64,000 bases of DNA from Candidatus Poribacteria bacterium (GTDB lineage Bacteria > Poribacteria > WGA-4E > GCA-2687025), in contig JAPPNK010000026.1 in the NCBI GenBank assembly GCA_028818695.1, positions 186,001-250,000 of the forward strand, written 5' to 3'. Made by a program: the position numbers and the translations under genes. Below the pieces are notes generated by a model. It ran no database searches and had not been told where the DNA came from. It was given only the letters and a program-made list of their open reading frames with translations. Numbering within the stretch: the stretch's first letter is position 1; each line of letters begins with the position of its first letter. This document shows positions 44,078 through 53,208 of the stretch, piece after piece.

Positions 44078-45631
44078 TCACTCCTCCTCGCCGCTGTCGT
44101 CATCCTCCTCGCCGCCCGGCGGCTGCCTTTTGAGACGCTCCCGCTCGTCAAAACGGCGGAAGGCCTGCTCAATCTCCTCGCGCGAATGACGCTTGCGGAC
44201 GGCGTTGTAAGCGTCCTGGGCGCGCTGGGCGTCGCCCGCTCGGGCGAAGGCGCGCGCCATGTCCAGCAAGGCGTTCATGTAGCCTTCGGACGTCGCGTCG
44301 GAGAGGGCGTATTCCATCTCAAACGCGCTCTGATACGCTTTGGCGAAGTCGGCGTATGCCGCGGACATCTCCGCCTCTAAGTTGGGCGGCGGGGGCGGAG
44401 GCTCTACGCCGCGCGGAGTTTCCGACGGCATCGGCGCGTCAGGCGGGCGCGGCGGCGCGGACGCTTCTGCGGGTTGAGGCGTCTGCTTTGCCGCTTCAGC
44501 GGCGGCGCGTTCCTCCCAGATGGACGGATAGCTCCGCTCTCCGCGCTCCAGTATTGAAAAACGGAACCGTCCAGCCATTGTCTCCCCTGCGGCATATGCT
44601 TTCTGGAACTGATCTGCCGCTTCATACATCATATCCAGCCGCTCATAGGCGCTGCCAAGAAGCAAATGATGTTCAGGGTAGGAATGCAGGCCGTCCTCAG
44701 GAAGAATGCGCGAGATCGCGTCAATTGTTTTCTCCGGATAATTGAGATACAGCTCGCGAGCTGCGTTGAGAACCGCGCGCTCATCGTCCGGATGATGCTC
44801 AACCAGAAGTTGCGCCGATTCGATCACATCAACTCCCGAATATATTTTCACGATCAGCGCATCCCGCTCCGCAGGATTCTTCTCAAGAGCGCGGTCGGCG
44901 TATTCGGCAGCATATTCTTTTTCGCGCCTGCCCCAGTATTCGCCCGACACGTCAGGAAAAAGACGGTATTCGGGGTCGTTGCGCTGCGACAACGTATCAA
45001 TCAAGTACTTGGCGGCGGTCAGATCGCCCATCCCCTCCACCAGAATCTCGATGACCGCGCGCGGCGTTTTCCCTTTGCGGTAAAAGGAGCTTCCGAACCG
45101 CTCATGTCTGTATTTGTGGATGCGGTTTCTTTTCTCTGAGTACTCCGGATCGTACTGCCAGCCATCGCTTTCGGTTTCGTCGTACAGATGGTCTTCCCGC
45201 GATATTTCGATGAACCTTTCCAACTCTCCCGGATTCTCAACCTCCCGCATGTCCCAAAGATCGCTGTCAAGCAAACTGATGATGTCGCTGTCCTCTTCGC
45301 CGTCGGCGATCAATTTGTTTCCATACCTTACAAGCCAGTCGCGAATCTTGGGGTTCGATTCGGGTCCTCTATGGTCGTACAGGGTCTGGAGAATCTTTGC
45401 CAAGCGGGGGCTAATTTCAGACGATTCTTTCTCCTGCGCGGCGCCCCCTGCGTTGGGGGCGCCCGTCTCTTTTCTCGGCTCGGAGCTGCCGACTGCTTCA
45501 GGAGGGTTCGTTTGCGCGGCCGGGTCTGTGTCGTTTGATTGAAAAAGAACCGCGACGCCAATCGCCAGCGCCGCCAGCAAGACAGCGCCGACCAACAGCG
45601 CAAGCCGTTTTTTCCGTTTTGTTGCGCTCAT
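44078..45631 (-). CDS. N-terminally anchored protein with helical repeats, unknown
   Basis: A 517-residue protein. Residues 9-29 form a membrane anchor after a basic start (MSATKRKKRLALL). A Pro/Glu-rich linker follows. The central region (about 200-400) contains TPR-like helical pairs (AAEYADRALEKNPAERDAL, HHLLLGSAYERLDMMYEAADQFQKAY). A proline-rich stretch (SAPPRPPDAPMPSETPRG) precedes a second helical segment. The C-terminus is very acidic (GGEEDDDSGEEE). No named family beyond TPR-like. Confidence 0.72.
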   Translation of the reverse strand: MSATKRKKRLALLVGAVLLAALAIGVAVLFQSNDTDPAAQTNPPEAVGSSEPRKETGAPNAGGAAQEKESSEISPRLAKILQTLYDHRGPESNPKIRDWLVRYGNKLIADGEEDSDIISLLDSDLWDMREVENPGELERFIEISREDHLYDETESDGWQYDPEYSEKRNRIHKYRHERFGSSFYRKGKTPRAVIEILVEGMGDLTAAKYLIDTLSQRNDPEYRLFPDVSGEYWGRREKEYAAEYADRALEKNPAERDALIVKIYSGVDVIESAQLLVEHHPDDERAVLNAARELYLNYPEKTIDAISRILPEDGLHSYPEHHLLLGSAYERLDMMYEAADQFQKAYAAGETMAGRFRFSILERGERSYPSIWEERAAAEAAKQTPQPAEASAPPRPPDAPMPSETPRGVEPPPPPPNLEAEMSAAYADFAKAYQSAFEMEYALSDATSEGYMNALLDMARAFARAGDAQRAQDAYNAVRKRHSREEIEQAFRRFDERERLKRQPPGGEEDDDSGEEE

Positions 45632-45732
45632 CGTTATCTGCCCTTAGTAACTGGGTTGAGAATTGCTTTCGTCAATGGGGCTGCGCAACTTATAAGTCCC
45701 CAACGAACTTCGACCGTTTCACATCTTAGAGG

Positions 45733-47226
45733 TCAAAAATGGCTCCATTTCCGCCCGTCCCGCTGCATGATCGCGTTGGCGGACTGCGGTCCTGCGGCTC
45801 CCGCCGGATAGAAGTCAAGCGGGCATATTTCGGGACTTTCCCAGGCGGTCAAGAGCGGGTCTAAAACTGCCCATGCCGCCGCATGCATTTCGGACGGCGC
45901 AAACAGCATCGAATCGCCCATGATCACATCCATGATGAGCGTCTCGTAAGCGTCCGGCATGACGCGGTCGGGAAACGCCTCCGAATAACGGAACGCCATC
46001 AGCGCCGACTCCAGCGCCATGGCGACGCCCGGCTTCTTCGCGTCAATGGAGAGCGAGATGCCCTCGTCCGGCTGTATGCGCATCGTCAGAATGTTGCTGG
46101 GCGCGCCGCCGCAGTCTCGAAAAAGCGTCATCGGCGGTTCTTTAAAATGTATCGACGCCTCCGTCACCCGCTTAGAGAGCCGCTTGCCCGTGCGGATGTA
46201 AAACGGAACGCCGTTCCACCGCCATGTCTCGATGTGAAACTTCCCCGCCATGTAGGTTTCGGTCAGCGAATCGGATGCGACCTGATTCTCCTGCCGATAC
46301 CCTTTCACCGGCTGCCCGCCCGCCGCGTCGGCGATATACTGCGCGCGCACAAAATCGGTCTCCGCGCTTTCAGGATCGACAGGGCGGATCGCTTCGATGA
46401 CGGTCGTCTTCTCGGCGCGGACGCGCTGGGCGTCGAAGCGGCTCGGCGGCTCCATCGCGACGGTCGCCAGCAGCTGCATGATATGGTTCTGGACGATGTC
46501 GCGCGCGGCTCCCATCTGCTCGTAGGTCTTCCCGCGGTTTTCCACGCCGATCGATTCGGCGACGGAGATCTGCACATGGTCAATCCAGTTGCGGTTCCAG
46601 ATCGACTCAAAGATCGTGTTGCCAAAACGGAACACCATCAGGTTCTGCGCCATCTCCTTGCCAAGATAATGGTCAATGCGGTAGATGCGCTCCTCGTCAA
46701 AGGAGCGGAGCAGCTCGGCGTCCAGCTCTCTGGAGGAAGCGAGGTCGCGCCCGAACGGTTTCTCTACGACGATGCGCGGCCAGTCCCCGTCCTCCGTTTT
46801 CAGCGGCTGCGTCAAACCCGCGGCGTCCATCTGCCTGCTTGCCAGCGCGAACGCCTGCGGCGGCGTCGCCAAATAAAACACGCGCCGCTGTCCGACGCCG
46901 CTGGTCTCGTCCAGCTCCTCAAGCCGCTGTTTGAGCCGCTCATACCCGCTTTGGTCGTTCATATCGAACCCGACGAAGAAGAGGCGGGCGGCGAATCGTT
47001 CCCATGCGCCGTCTTGGAGTACATCCGCGCCGACGAATTCGCGCAGGGAGCCTGCCGCTTCGTCTCTGAAGGCGTTGTCGTCCCATTCGCGCCGGGCGGC
47101 GCCGACGAACGCCGTCCGCTCATCCAGATGCCCCCCGCGCCAGAGATGAAACAGCGCCGGCATCAGCTTTCGCCGCGACAGATCGCCGGCGGCTCCGAAG
47201 ATCACAAACGCGCATGGATGCGCCAT
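45733..47226 (-). CDS. zwf: Glucose-6-phosphate 1-dehydrogenase
   Basis: A 497-residue enzyme with the NADP-binding IFGAAGDLSRRKLMPALFHL, VVEKPFGRDL, the active-site RIDHYLGKEMAQNLM and RNWIDHVQISVAESIG. It feeds the oxidative pentose phosphate pathway. ATG 47226, with GGAGCCGAT before it, begins the conserved MAHPCAFVIFGA; the longer frame runs into queC. It is immediately downstream of queC on the same strand (17 bases). No pgl or gnd gene accompanies it. Confidence 0.95.
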   Translation of the reverse strand: MAHPCAFVIFGAAGDLSRRKLMPALFHLWRGGHLDERTAFVGAARREWDDNAFRDEAAGSLREFVGADVLQDGAWERFAARLFFVGFDMNDQSGYERLKQRLEELDETSGVGQRRVFYLATPPQAFALASRQMDAAGLTQPLKTEDGDWPRIVVEKPFGRDLASSRELDAELLRSFDEERIYRIDHYLGKEMAQNLMVFRFGNTIFESIWNRNWIDHVQISVAESIGVENRGKTYEQMGAARDIVQNHIMQLLATVAMEPPSRFDAQRVRAEKTTVIEAIRPVDPESAETDFVRAQYIADAAGGQPVKGYRQENQVASDSLTETYMAGKFHIETWRWNGVPFYIRTGKRLSKRVTEASIHFKEPPMTLFRDCGGAPSNILTMRIQPDEGISLSIDAKKPGVAMALESALMAFRYSEAFPDRVMPDAYETLIMDVIMGDSMLFAPSEMHAAAWAVLDPLLTAWESPEICPLDFYPAGAAGPQSANAIMQRDGRKWSHF

Positions 47227-47242
47227 ATCGGCTCCTTCCTCG

Positions 47243-47941
47243 TCATTCGCGCTCGGCGTACTGGGTCGGATCGGGCGCGCCCGCTTCCGCGAATCCTTTT
47301 TTGCGCAAGAGGCATGCGTCGCAGCGGCCGCAGGCAAAGCCGTCTGCGTCAGGGTCGTAGCAGGAGTGGGTGAGGCTTAAATCGACCTTCAGCTCCAACC
47401 CGCGCCGCACGATCTCCGCCTTTGTCATATCGATGAGCGGCGCGTGTATCTGGAAGCGCGCGCGCCCTTCGACGGCAGCCTTGACTGCCAGATTCGCCGC
47501 CGCTTCAAACGCGGCGATATACTCCGGTCGGCAGTCGGGGTAGCCTGAATAGTCCAGCGCGTTGACGCCGATAAAGATGTCGGCGGCGCCGATCGTTTCG
47601 GCGTAACCCAGCGCAAGGGCGAGAAAGATCGTGTTGCGCGCCGGAACGTAGGTGACGGGAATGCCGCGCTCCATGTCGCGCGGCGAGCGCCCCTTCGGCA
47701 CGTCGATGCGGTCGGTGAGCGCCGAGCCGCCGACAGCGCGCAGATCGATTCGCACAACCTTGAACGGAACGCCAAGGGAATGGGCGACGCGGCGCGCCGC
47801 TTTCAATTCCGCCGCATGCCGCTGTCCGTACCGCACAGCGAGAGCGCCGCACTCATAACCGTTATGAAGCGCGTCGGCGAGCGCGACAGCGGAATCCAAC
47901 CCGCCGCTCAACAGGACGACAGCGCGTTTTGACGCGCTCAT
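47243..47941 (-). CDS. queC: 7-cyano-7-deazaguanine synthase
   Basis: A 232-residue PP-loop ATPase ([15 protein letters not shown]) with [39 protein letters not shown] and the C-terminal zinc cysteines in [20 protein letters not shown]. It converts 7-carboxy-7-deazaguanine to preQ0 on the queuosine or DNA-deazaguanine pathway. It overlaps queE by four bases. queD and queF are not in the window. Confidence 0.96.
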   Translation of the reverse strand: MSASKRAVVLLSGGLDSAVALADALHNGYECGALAVRYGQRHAAELKAARRVAHSLGVPFKVVRIDLRAVGGSALTDRIDVPKGRSPRDMERGIPVTYVPARNTIFLALALGYAETIGAADIFIGVNALDYSGYPDCRPEYIAAFEAAANLAVKAAVEGRARFQIHAPLIDMTKAEIVRRGLELKVDLSLTHSCYDPDADGFACGRCDACLLRKKGFAEAGAPDPTQYAERE

Positions 47942-48618
47942 ACGCCCCTCCGATTTCCCCAGATGTCCACATGAAGGCGCGGCGAGAGGCGGTAACCTTT
48001 CTGTCTGCAGATTTCGGCGAGCTGCCGCATTTTGGGGCGCGTTTCGTCTGTTGAAACGCCCTGCGGCATCAGAAGCGTTTGACGGGGCGGTATCTCCGCC
48101 TCTTTCGCAATGCGCTCAATCTCCGCCAGATCGGACGGCGCGTCGACAACAAACTTCACCTGGCACTCATGGCTCTGCAGATATTGGCGGATGACGGTCA
48201 GATTGACGCGCTTTGCTTGGTGGAATCGAAAGGCGCGGCTTTCAGGCGGCGGGTTCGAATTGGACAGCTTGGGGCTGATGGAGATCAGGTCTGCCTGAAC
48301 GGGAACATAGACGGTTCCGTTCGTTTCGATGGTGATATGCATGCCGGCGTCGGAGAGCGCGGCGCACAACTTTGTCAGTTCGTCCGCCTGTATGGTCGGC
48401 TCTCCTCCGGTGATCACGACATGGGGGCAGTTGTAGCGCAGGATTGCCTCCGCCGCCTCTTCTACAGAGATGTCCTTGTTTTCGGGTTCCCAGCTGGTGT
48501 ACGGCGTGTCGCACCAGACGCAGCGCAGGTTGCAGTAACTGGTTCTAAAAAAGACGCTCGGGACGCCTGCCAACGCGCCTTCGCCCTGAATGGAGTAAAA
48601 GATCTCGCTGTATTTCAT
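47938..48618 (-). CDS. queE: 7-carboxy-7-deazaguanine synthase (radical SAM)
   Basis: A 226-residue radical-SAM enzyme with the cluster motif [10 protein letters not shown] (shortened CxxxCxxC), [10 protein letters not shown] at the N-terminus and VVITGGEPT. It ring-contracts carboxytetrahydropterin. ATG 48618 begins the conserved [14 protein letters not shown]. No Shine-Dalgarno sequence precedes it; a TATTAT box sits only a few bases upstream, so the mRNA may be leaderless. An in-frame ATG at 48678 would add 20 unconserved residues. Confidence 0.95.
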   Translation of the reverse strand: MKYSEIFYSIQGEGALAGVPSVFFRTSYCNLRCVWCDTPYTSWEPENKDISVEEAAEAILRYNCPHVVITGGEPTIQADELTKLCAALSDAGMHITIETNGTVYVPVQADLISISPKLSNSNPPPESRAFRFHQAKRVNLTVIRQYLQSHECQVKFVVDAPSDLAEIERIAKEAEIPPRQTLLMPQGVSTDETRPKMRQLAEICRQKGYRLSPRLHVDIWGNRRGV

Positions 48619-48714
48619 ATATAATAGTTTACACCGAACGGCGATGTACGTTAAGAGCGGCGCCCCGCCTCGTTTCATGAGTTGGGCATGGTAGCGGAAT
48701 GCAGCCTTTCAAAG

Positions 48715-48865
48715 GGCAGTCTTTACAGACGACGATTTTGATTTTAGAGGGCTGTTTCGGAATGCGGAAGCTGTCTGGGAGGTCTCTGGATTCCCGCTTT
48801 CGCGGGAATGACGCTCTGCCCGATTTGAACGGGATTTTCGTATATCGTCGTTTGTAAAGAATGCC
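48715..48865. mobile_element. Family B MITE-like element, copy B4
   Basis: 151 bases in reverse orientation relative to B2. Ends are GGCAGTCTTTACAGACGACG and the inverse ending AAAGAATGCC, with the same interior palindrome and CCCGATTTGAACGGGATTTT segment. Flanking duplications are only partial (TTCAAA shared), suggesting an older insertion. It fills most of the 257-base gap 48619-48875. Confidence 0.78.
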
Positions 48866-48875
48866 TTCAAAAAGG

Positions 48876-49682
48876 TTAAAGCGCCTCAACCAGCAGGCGC
48901 CGCAGGTTCTGGACGCACCGCCTTGACGCGGCGACTTTCGGCTCAAAATGCGTCTCGACGGTATAGACGCCGTCCCAGCCGCTCTGAACAAACGCGCGTA
49001 GAATCGCGCCCCATCCGACTTCGCCCTCGCCGATGTGCGCCCCGCGGAAACGCCCCGCCCGCCCGCGCGCCGTGTCCTTAATATGAAGATGCCCAATATG
49101 CGGTTTCACAAGCTCATACTCGCGCGGAAACGGCGACCCGCCCGCCCAGACAACGTTGCAAGGGTCCCAGTTCAGCTCCATGTTCGGATGATCCGTCAAG
49201 TCCAGAATGGCTTTCGCGTTCGTTCCGGTGTCCGCCCAGCAGATATGCTCATTTTCTAGCAGCATGCCGAGATCGGCGTCCGCCAGCATTTCGGCGCACC
49301 GGCGCAGCAGGTCGGCGGCTTTGCGGCTGGCGTCCGCTCTAGGGAGGCCGCTCTCTTTTCGGCCGGCAAAGAAATCGATCTTCGGGACGCCGAGGCGGTG
49401 CGCGAGCTCAATAGCGCGGGGAAGCCCCTCCTCCAGCTGCCGCCGCGTGACGCCACTGTCGAGCGGAGCTTTGAAAAAGCCTGGCGACATGACGGTCAGC
49501 TCCATATCGCCGCGGCGCGCCAGCGAGTCCAACTTGCGCAAATCCGCTTCAGAGACAAACGGCAGCCGCCCCGACGAAACGGCGCGCAGCTCAAACCGAC
49601 GGACGCCCCATTCAAGCCCCAGTTCAACGGCGGTGATCGGATCTCCGCTGATTTCATCCGTCACGATTGCGATGCGCGCCAT
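48876..49682 (-). CDS. Sugar phosphate isomerase/epimerase-like TIM-barrel protein
   Basis: A 268-residue xylose isomerase-like (AP endonuclease 2 fold) protein. It contains MLLENEHICWADTGTNAKAI, MELNWDPCNVVWAG, and KPHIGHLHIKDTARG, the metal-binding Glu/Asp/His positions of the family. Members isomerise or epimerise sugars or inositols, or act as 3-dehydroshikimate dehydratases. ATG 49682 is preferred to ATG 49694 since GGAG lies 6 bases before it. Standalone; partners unknown. Confidence 0.87.
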   Translation of the reverse strand: MARIAIVTDEISGDPITAVELGLEWGVRRFELRAVSSGRLPFVSEADLRKLDSLARRGDMELTVMSPGFFKAPLDSGVTRRQLEEGLPRAIELAHRLGVPKIDFFAGRKESGLPRADASRKAADLLRRCAEMLADADLGMLLENEHICWADTGTNAKAILDLTDHPNMELNWDPCNVVWAGGSPFPREYELVKPHIGHLHIKDTARGRAGRFRGAHIGEGEVGWGAILRAFVQSGWDGVYTVETHFEPKVAASRRCVQNLRRLLVEAL

Positions 49683-49750
49683 ACGCTTCTCCATCTTCCT
49701 TACGGAAGTATGCCGCAGTTTCGCGTCGGTGTCATCTCCGCCCGGGGTAG

Positions 49751-49902
49751 TACGCTTATACGGAGGTTTTCATTTTGACCCTAAAACGTCCGCGCCGCCC
49801 GTCGGTCATTCCCGCGAAAGCGGGAATCCAGAGACCTCCCAGACAGCTTCCGCATTCCAAAACGGCTCTCTAAAATCAAAATCATCGTCTATATAGACTG
49901 CT
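49751..49902. repeat. Family B-related chimeric element (B5)
   Basis: The right half matches family B (CATTCCCGCGAAAGCGGGAATCC, CCTCCCAGACAGCTTCCGC, ATCATCGTCTATATAGACTG). The left half matches the right arm of B6 inverted (CGCTTATACGGAGGTTTTC). It lies in the 286-base gap 49683-49968. Confidence 0.6.
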
Positions 49903-49968
49903 GCTTGCCTTGCGCTTTTGACCCGTTTTATTTACAATGAGCGTAGGCGCATCATGTTAGGAGCAAAG

Positions 49969-50310
49969 ATGATCTTCACCGGCGGTCCTGGGCTTAAAAT
50001 CGCGCGGCTGCTCTATCATATGCCAAACTTTGCGCGCCTTTTCCGCGCTTTATGGATAGACTCCCGCGTTCCGATCCACCATAAAGCGGCGGCGGTTCTT
50101 GCGGGATTTGTCGCGCTGCTCATTTCGGCGGCGTATTTTGTCTGGAAAATGGACGCGGACTTTGTGCCTGTCGTCGGAAAGTTTGACGACATTCTCGTCG
50201 CGGCGGGGCTTGTGATCCTGCTGCCGGGATGGCTTTTTCTGCGCGTTGCGCCGAAGGAAATACTTGCCGAACATGTCGCTGAAATCGACAGCAGGCGGCG
50301 CGGAAATTAA
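49969..50310 (+). CDS. DUF1232 (YkvA-like) small membrane protein
   Basis: A 113-residue protein with the DUF1232 core: LWIDSRVPIHHKAAAVLAGF, YFVWKMDADFVPVVGKFDDI and a second helix (LVAAGLVILLPGWLFLRV). The family is widespread and uncharacterised. ATG 49969 is chosen because TTAGGAG lies 5 bases upstream; ATG 49954 is an alternative. A plausible promoter is TTGCGC (49910-49915) with TACAAT (49933-49938), 17 bases apart. Confidence 0.82.
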   Translation: MIFTGGPGLKIARLLYHMPNFARLFRALWIDSRVPIHHKAAAVLAGFVALLISAAYFVWKMDADFVPVVGKFDDILVAAGLVILLPGWLFLRVAPKEILAEHVAEIDSRRRGN

Positions 50311-50324
50311 ACGAAAGGCGGAAA

Positions 50325-50401
50325 TGGTGGCTTCGCTCGGATTTGAACCGAGGACCTAGCGATTATGAGTCGCTCGCTCTGACCGACTGAGCTACGAAGC
50401 C
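50325..50401 (-). tRNA. tRNA-Met (CAT anticodon)
   Basis: The minus strand gives a full cloverleaf. Acceptor GGCTTCG pairs with CGAAGCC. The D arm is GCTCAGTCGGTCAGAGC, the anticodon stem-loop AGCGA-CTCATAA-TCGCT carries CAT, the T arm is CTCGGTTCAAATCCGAG, and ACCA is encoded at the 3' end. The fully paired acceptor indicates an elongator rather than initiator. A lysidine-modified tRNA-Ile2 is a less likely alternative. Confidence 0.93.
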
Positions 50402-50453
50402 CCGTGAATGAGTATAACCGAACGCCAGCCGGCAATCAAGTCGAAAATGCGCC

Positions 50454-50477
50454 GACCTTTCGCCTTAAGTTGGGACA
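50454..50477. repeat. Solo left end of a family A element (A5)
   Basis: GACCTTTCGCCTTAAGTTGG starts at 50454 and continues GACA, matching the left terminus of A2 (16921-16944). It has no interior or right end and lies 35 bases before the XPB helicase start. Confidence 0.55.
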
Positions 50478-50511
50478 TCGTGAGAAAAGAATCGTTTGAG
50501 AGGAAGAGCGT

Positions 50512-51882
50512 TTGACGGTCTCGCTGCATTTTGACGCGGGCGCCATCGTTGTGCGCGGGCTGGAACGTTCCGAGTCGCCGCCGCTTCCCCGCGCATGCCT
50601 CTGGGACGAGCGGGAGAATGTGTACCGCGCCCCTGGCTCTGAATACGCGCCCATCTCGCTTGCCCTTCTCCGAAACCGAACCCCGTACGAAGACGAAGCG
50701 CGCCAATACGGCGAGCTAGAAAAGGGACTCCAGATACGCCGAGAGCCGCGGCCGTTCCAAACGGAGGCGGTGAAAGCATGGGAGGCATTCCATCGGCGCG
50801 CCGTGGTCGTCCTGCCGACAGGCTCCGGAAAAACGGAAGCCGCCCTTCTAGCGATGGACGCCGCCCGGCGCGATACGCTCGTCGTCGCCCCGACGCTCGA
50901 CCTGATTGCGCAGTGGCGCATGACGCTCGCCGACAGGTTCCAACGAAACATTGGCGTTATCGGCGGCGGCGAATACGACCTTCAGCCCATCTCCGTTACG
51001 ACGTACGACTCCGCCCATCGTTTCATGGAGAACATCGGGGCGCGCTTTGGGCTTGTCATTTTTGACGAGTGCCATCATCTGCCGAGCGAAATCTATTCGA
51101 GGGCGGCGAGCCGCTGCATCGCCCCGTTTCGTTTGGGCTTGACGGCGACGCTGGAACGCGCGGACGGCAAGCATGCCGCGCTCACAACGCTCATCGGACC
51201 GGTCGCGTATCGAAAAAGCATTGTGGAGCTGTCGGGAGAGTACCTCGCCGAGTATGAAACGATCAGGTTCTTCGTCGAGCTCTCTGACGAGGAGCGGAAA
51301 GAGTATGATGAAGCGAACAAGATCTACCGCGATTTTGTCATGAAACAGGGCATACGCATGTCCTCAAGAGACGGATGGAGTCAGTTCATCATCCGCACAT
51401 CGATCAGCGCGGAGGGGCGGCGCGCGATGGCGGCGTACCAGCGAAGGCGCGAGCTGGCGCTGGCGGCGCCGTCCAAGATGGACCTGGTCGAAAAGCTGCT
51501 GTGGAAGCACCGCCGCGACCGAGCTCTCCTGTTCACGGAGCGCAACAGCGCGGCTCATGCGCTCTCCCGCCGCTTTCTGGCGCCGATCATCACCCATCAA
51601 ACGAAGGTGTCCGAAAGGACGCGCATCTTGAGAGACTTTGCCGACGGCGTTTACAACGCGCTCATCGCCTCCAAAGCGCTGAACGAGGGAGTCGACATCC
51701 CCTCCGCCAATGTGGCGATCGTCATCTCAGGCAGCGGAACGACGCGGGAGCATGTTCAGCGGCTTGGACGCATTCTGCGCAAGCAGGAGGACAAAACAGC
51801 CGTTCTGTATGAGCTCGTCGCAAACGACACGACCGAGATGCATGCGAGCCAACGGCGGAGGTCGCACATTGCTTACGAGTGA
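50512..51882 (+). CDS. XPB-family superfamily 2 DNA helicase
   Basis: A 456-residue helicase. After an N-terminal damage-recognition-like region (residues 1-75) come motif I LPTGSGKTEAAL (residues 101-112), motif II DECHH (185-189), motif III LTATLER (210-216) and motif VI QRLGRILRK, with the XPB-typical ISGSGTTREHVQRLG. The TTG start at 50512 follows GAGAGGAAGAG. It overlaps the DUF790 gene by 14 bases. In archaea the XPB-Bax1 pair acts as helicase plus endonuclease in nucleotide excision repair; the same pairing is seen here. Confidence 0.92.
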   Translation: MTVSLHFDAGAIVVRGLERSESPPLPRACLWDERENVYRAPGSEYAPISLALLRNRTPYEDEARQYGELEKGLQIRREPRPFQTEAVKAWEAFHRRAVVVLPTGSGKTEAALLAMDAARRDTLVVAPTLDLIAQWRMTLADRFQRNIGVIGGGEYDLQPISVTTYDSAHRFMENIGARFGLVIFDECHHLPSEIYSRAASRCIAPFRLGLTATLERADGKHAALTTLIGPVAYRKSIVELSGEYLAEYETIRFFVELSDEERKEYDEANKIYRDFVMKQGIRMSSRDGWSQFIIRTSISAEGRRAMAAYQRRRELALAAPSKMDLVEKLLWKHRRDRALLFTERNSAAHALSRRFLAPIITHQTKVSERTRILRDFADGVYNALIASKALNEGVDIPSANVAIVISGSGTTREHVQRLGRILRKQEDKTAVLYELVANDTTEMHASQRRRSHIAYE

Positions 51883-53140
51883 TCTGACGCGCGCGCGGCG
51901 GCGGAACGGACGCATTGAGCCGATCCCTCTGACGCCGAAAGACAGAGAGCGGCTCTTGCCCGCCGCCGAACATCTGGCGCTTTCTGCGCAGGGATGCGTT
52001 GGAAAGACGCGCGCGGAATTTGAAGCGGCATGCGCCGAGGCGCCCGCCCGACCCACCGACTACAAGATTGTAAAAGGGCTGCGCAAGCTGATCGAAGACA
52101 GATGCGTCTTTGAAGCGCGCTTTAAATCGCAAAGCGGCGGGGAGCCGTGGGAGCTGCGCCGCGCCGTCTTTTCCTGCGCCGCTGAAATTCGCCGAAACGC
52201 GGAGACTCCAGACCAGTTTGACGCCGACGCGCTGCTGGCATCGACAGGCGCCGAATTTGATCTCACGCCAGAGGAGGCGGAAACCGCGCTGTTTGCCGAC
52301 CTAAAACAGAACCATCTGTTGACGCAATTCAAGCGGATCGACGCCGAGAGTCTTCTGGATGCGTATGAGACGGGGCAGAAACAGGCGATCCTGCTGCGCG
52401 CCGCCCGCGTAACGATCGAGTTTCCAAAGCCTGACCCTGGCGGGGCGCGTCTCTTTTTTCGAAAGCTGAAATTCCGCCGTCTGCTTTACACGGCGCGCCA
52501 GCTGAAAGGCGGCGGATACGAGGTCGAGATCGATGGTCCGTTCAGCCTGTTTCGGCTGACAACGGCATACGGACTGCAACTGGCGCTCATGCTGCCCGTA
52601 CTGGACGAGTGCGGGCTGTGGAGGCTGCGCGCCGACATCGTCTGGAAGCCGAACCCGAAGCCGTACCTGTTTGAGCTGGAAGGCGGGCGCGAATTCAGCG
52701 CCGAGCGGGACAACGAACCGCTGGCGGACGAGGTACAGCAGCTCAAAGAGCGGTTTCTACAGCTAGAGTCGGAGTGGGAGGTGGAGACGGCGCGGGAGCT
52801 GCTGGATATGCCGGGCGTCGGCTTGTGCGTTCCCGATCTCGCGTTCACGCGCAAGGGGGAGCCGTTCCGCGTTTACTTGGAGGCGTTGGGCTACTGGAGC
52901 CGCGAGGCGGTCTGGCGGCGGGTTGAGCTGGCGGAGGCGGGGATGAAGGAGCCGGTCATCTTTGCGTTCAGCAGCCGCCTGCGGGTGAGCGAGGAGGCGC
53001 TGGACGAGGACCTGCCGAGCGAGCTGCTTTCCTATAAGGGCGTCGTCAGCGCGAAAGCGGTTCTGGAGCGTCTTGAAAATATGTGGGCAAGAAGAAAAGC
53101 GCTGCCTTCCGCTTCTGAATTCCCGCCTGCGCTGGAATGA
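51869..53140 (+). CDS. Bax1-like DUF790 nuclease partner of XPB
   Basis: A 423-residue protein of the DUF790/Bax1 family. It begins LLTSDLTRARRRNGRIEPIPL, the usual family N-terminus, at a TTG (51869) with GGAGG 7 bases upstream. The N-terminal half has LLLDAYETGQKQAILLRAARVTI-type helices. The C-terminal restriction-endonuclease-like fold includes PVLDECGLWRLRADIVWK and GLCVPDLAFTRKGEPFRVYLEALG. It should cut DNA together with the overlapping XPB helicase. Its last residues (SASEFPPALE) are encoded by a palindromic repeat that supplied a new stop. Confidence 0.85.
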   Translation: MLTSDLTRARRRNGRIEPIPLTPKDRERLLPAAEHLALSAQGCVGKTRAEFEAACAEAPARPTDYKIVKGLRKLIEDRCVFEARFKSQSGGEPWELRRAVFSCAAEIRRNAETPDQFDADALLASTGAEFDLTPEEAETALFADLKQNHLLTQFKRIDAESLLDAYETGQKQAILLRAARVTIEFPKPDPGGARLFFRKLKFRRLLYTARQLKGGGYEVEIDGPFSLFRLTTAYGLQLALMLPVLDECGLWRLRADIVWKPNPKPYLFELEGGREFSAERDNEPLADEVQQLKERFLQLESEWEVETARELLDMPGVGLCVPDLAFTRKGEPFRVYLEALGYWSREAVWRRVELAEAGMKEPVIFAFSSRLRVSEEALDEDLPSELLSYKGVVSAKAVLERLENMWARRKALPSASEFPPALE

Positions 53141-53190
53141 CAGGTTGGGGAGTCGCTTCTGGATTCCCGCTTTTGCGGGAATGACAGGTC
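53118..53190. repeat. Two palindromic repeat copies in tandem
   Basis: TTCTGAATTCCCGCCTGCGC...GGAATGACAGGT and CTTCTGGATTCCCGCTTTTG...GGAATGACAGGT are 42 bases apart. The first copy overlaps the 3' end of the DUF790 gene. Confidence 0.75.
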
Positions 53191-53208
53191 TGGGAAGGGC
53201 GCGGGGCT

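Noticed and set aside
45883-47373. 496-codon plus-strand frame opposite zwf
   Set aside because: zwf is unambiguous on the other strand; the frame has low-complexity His/Arg-rich composition and no ribosome site.
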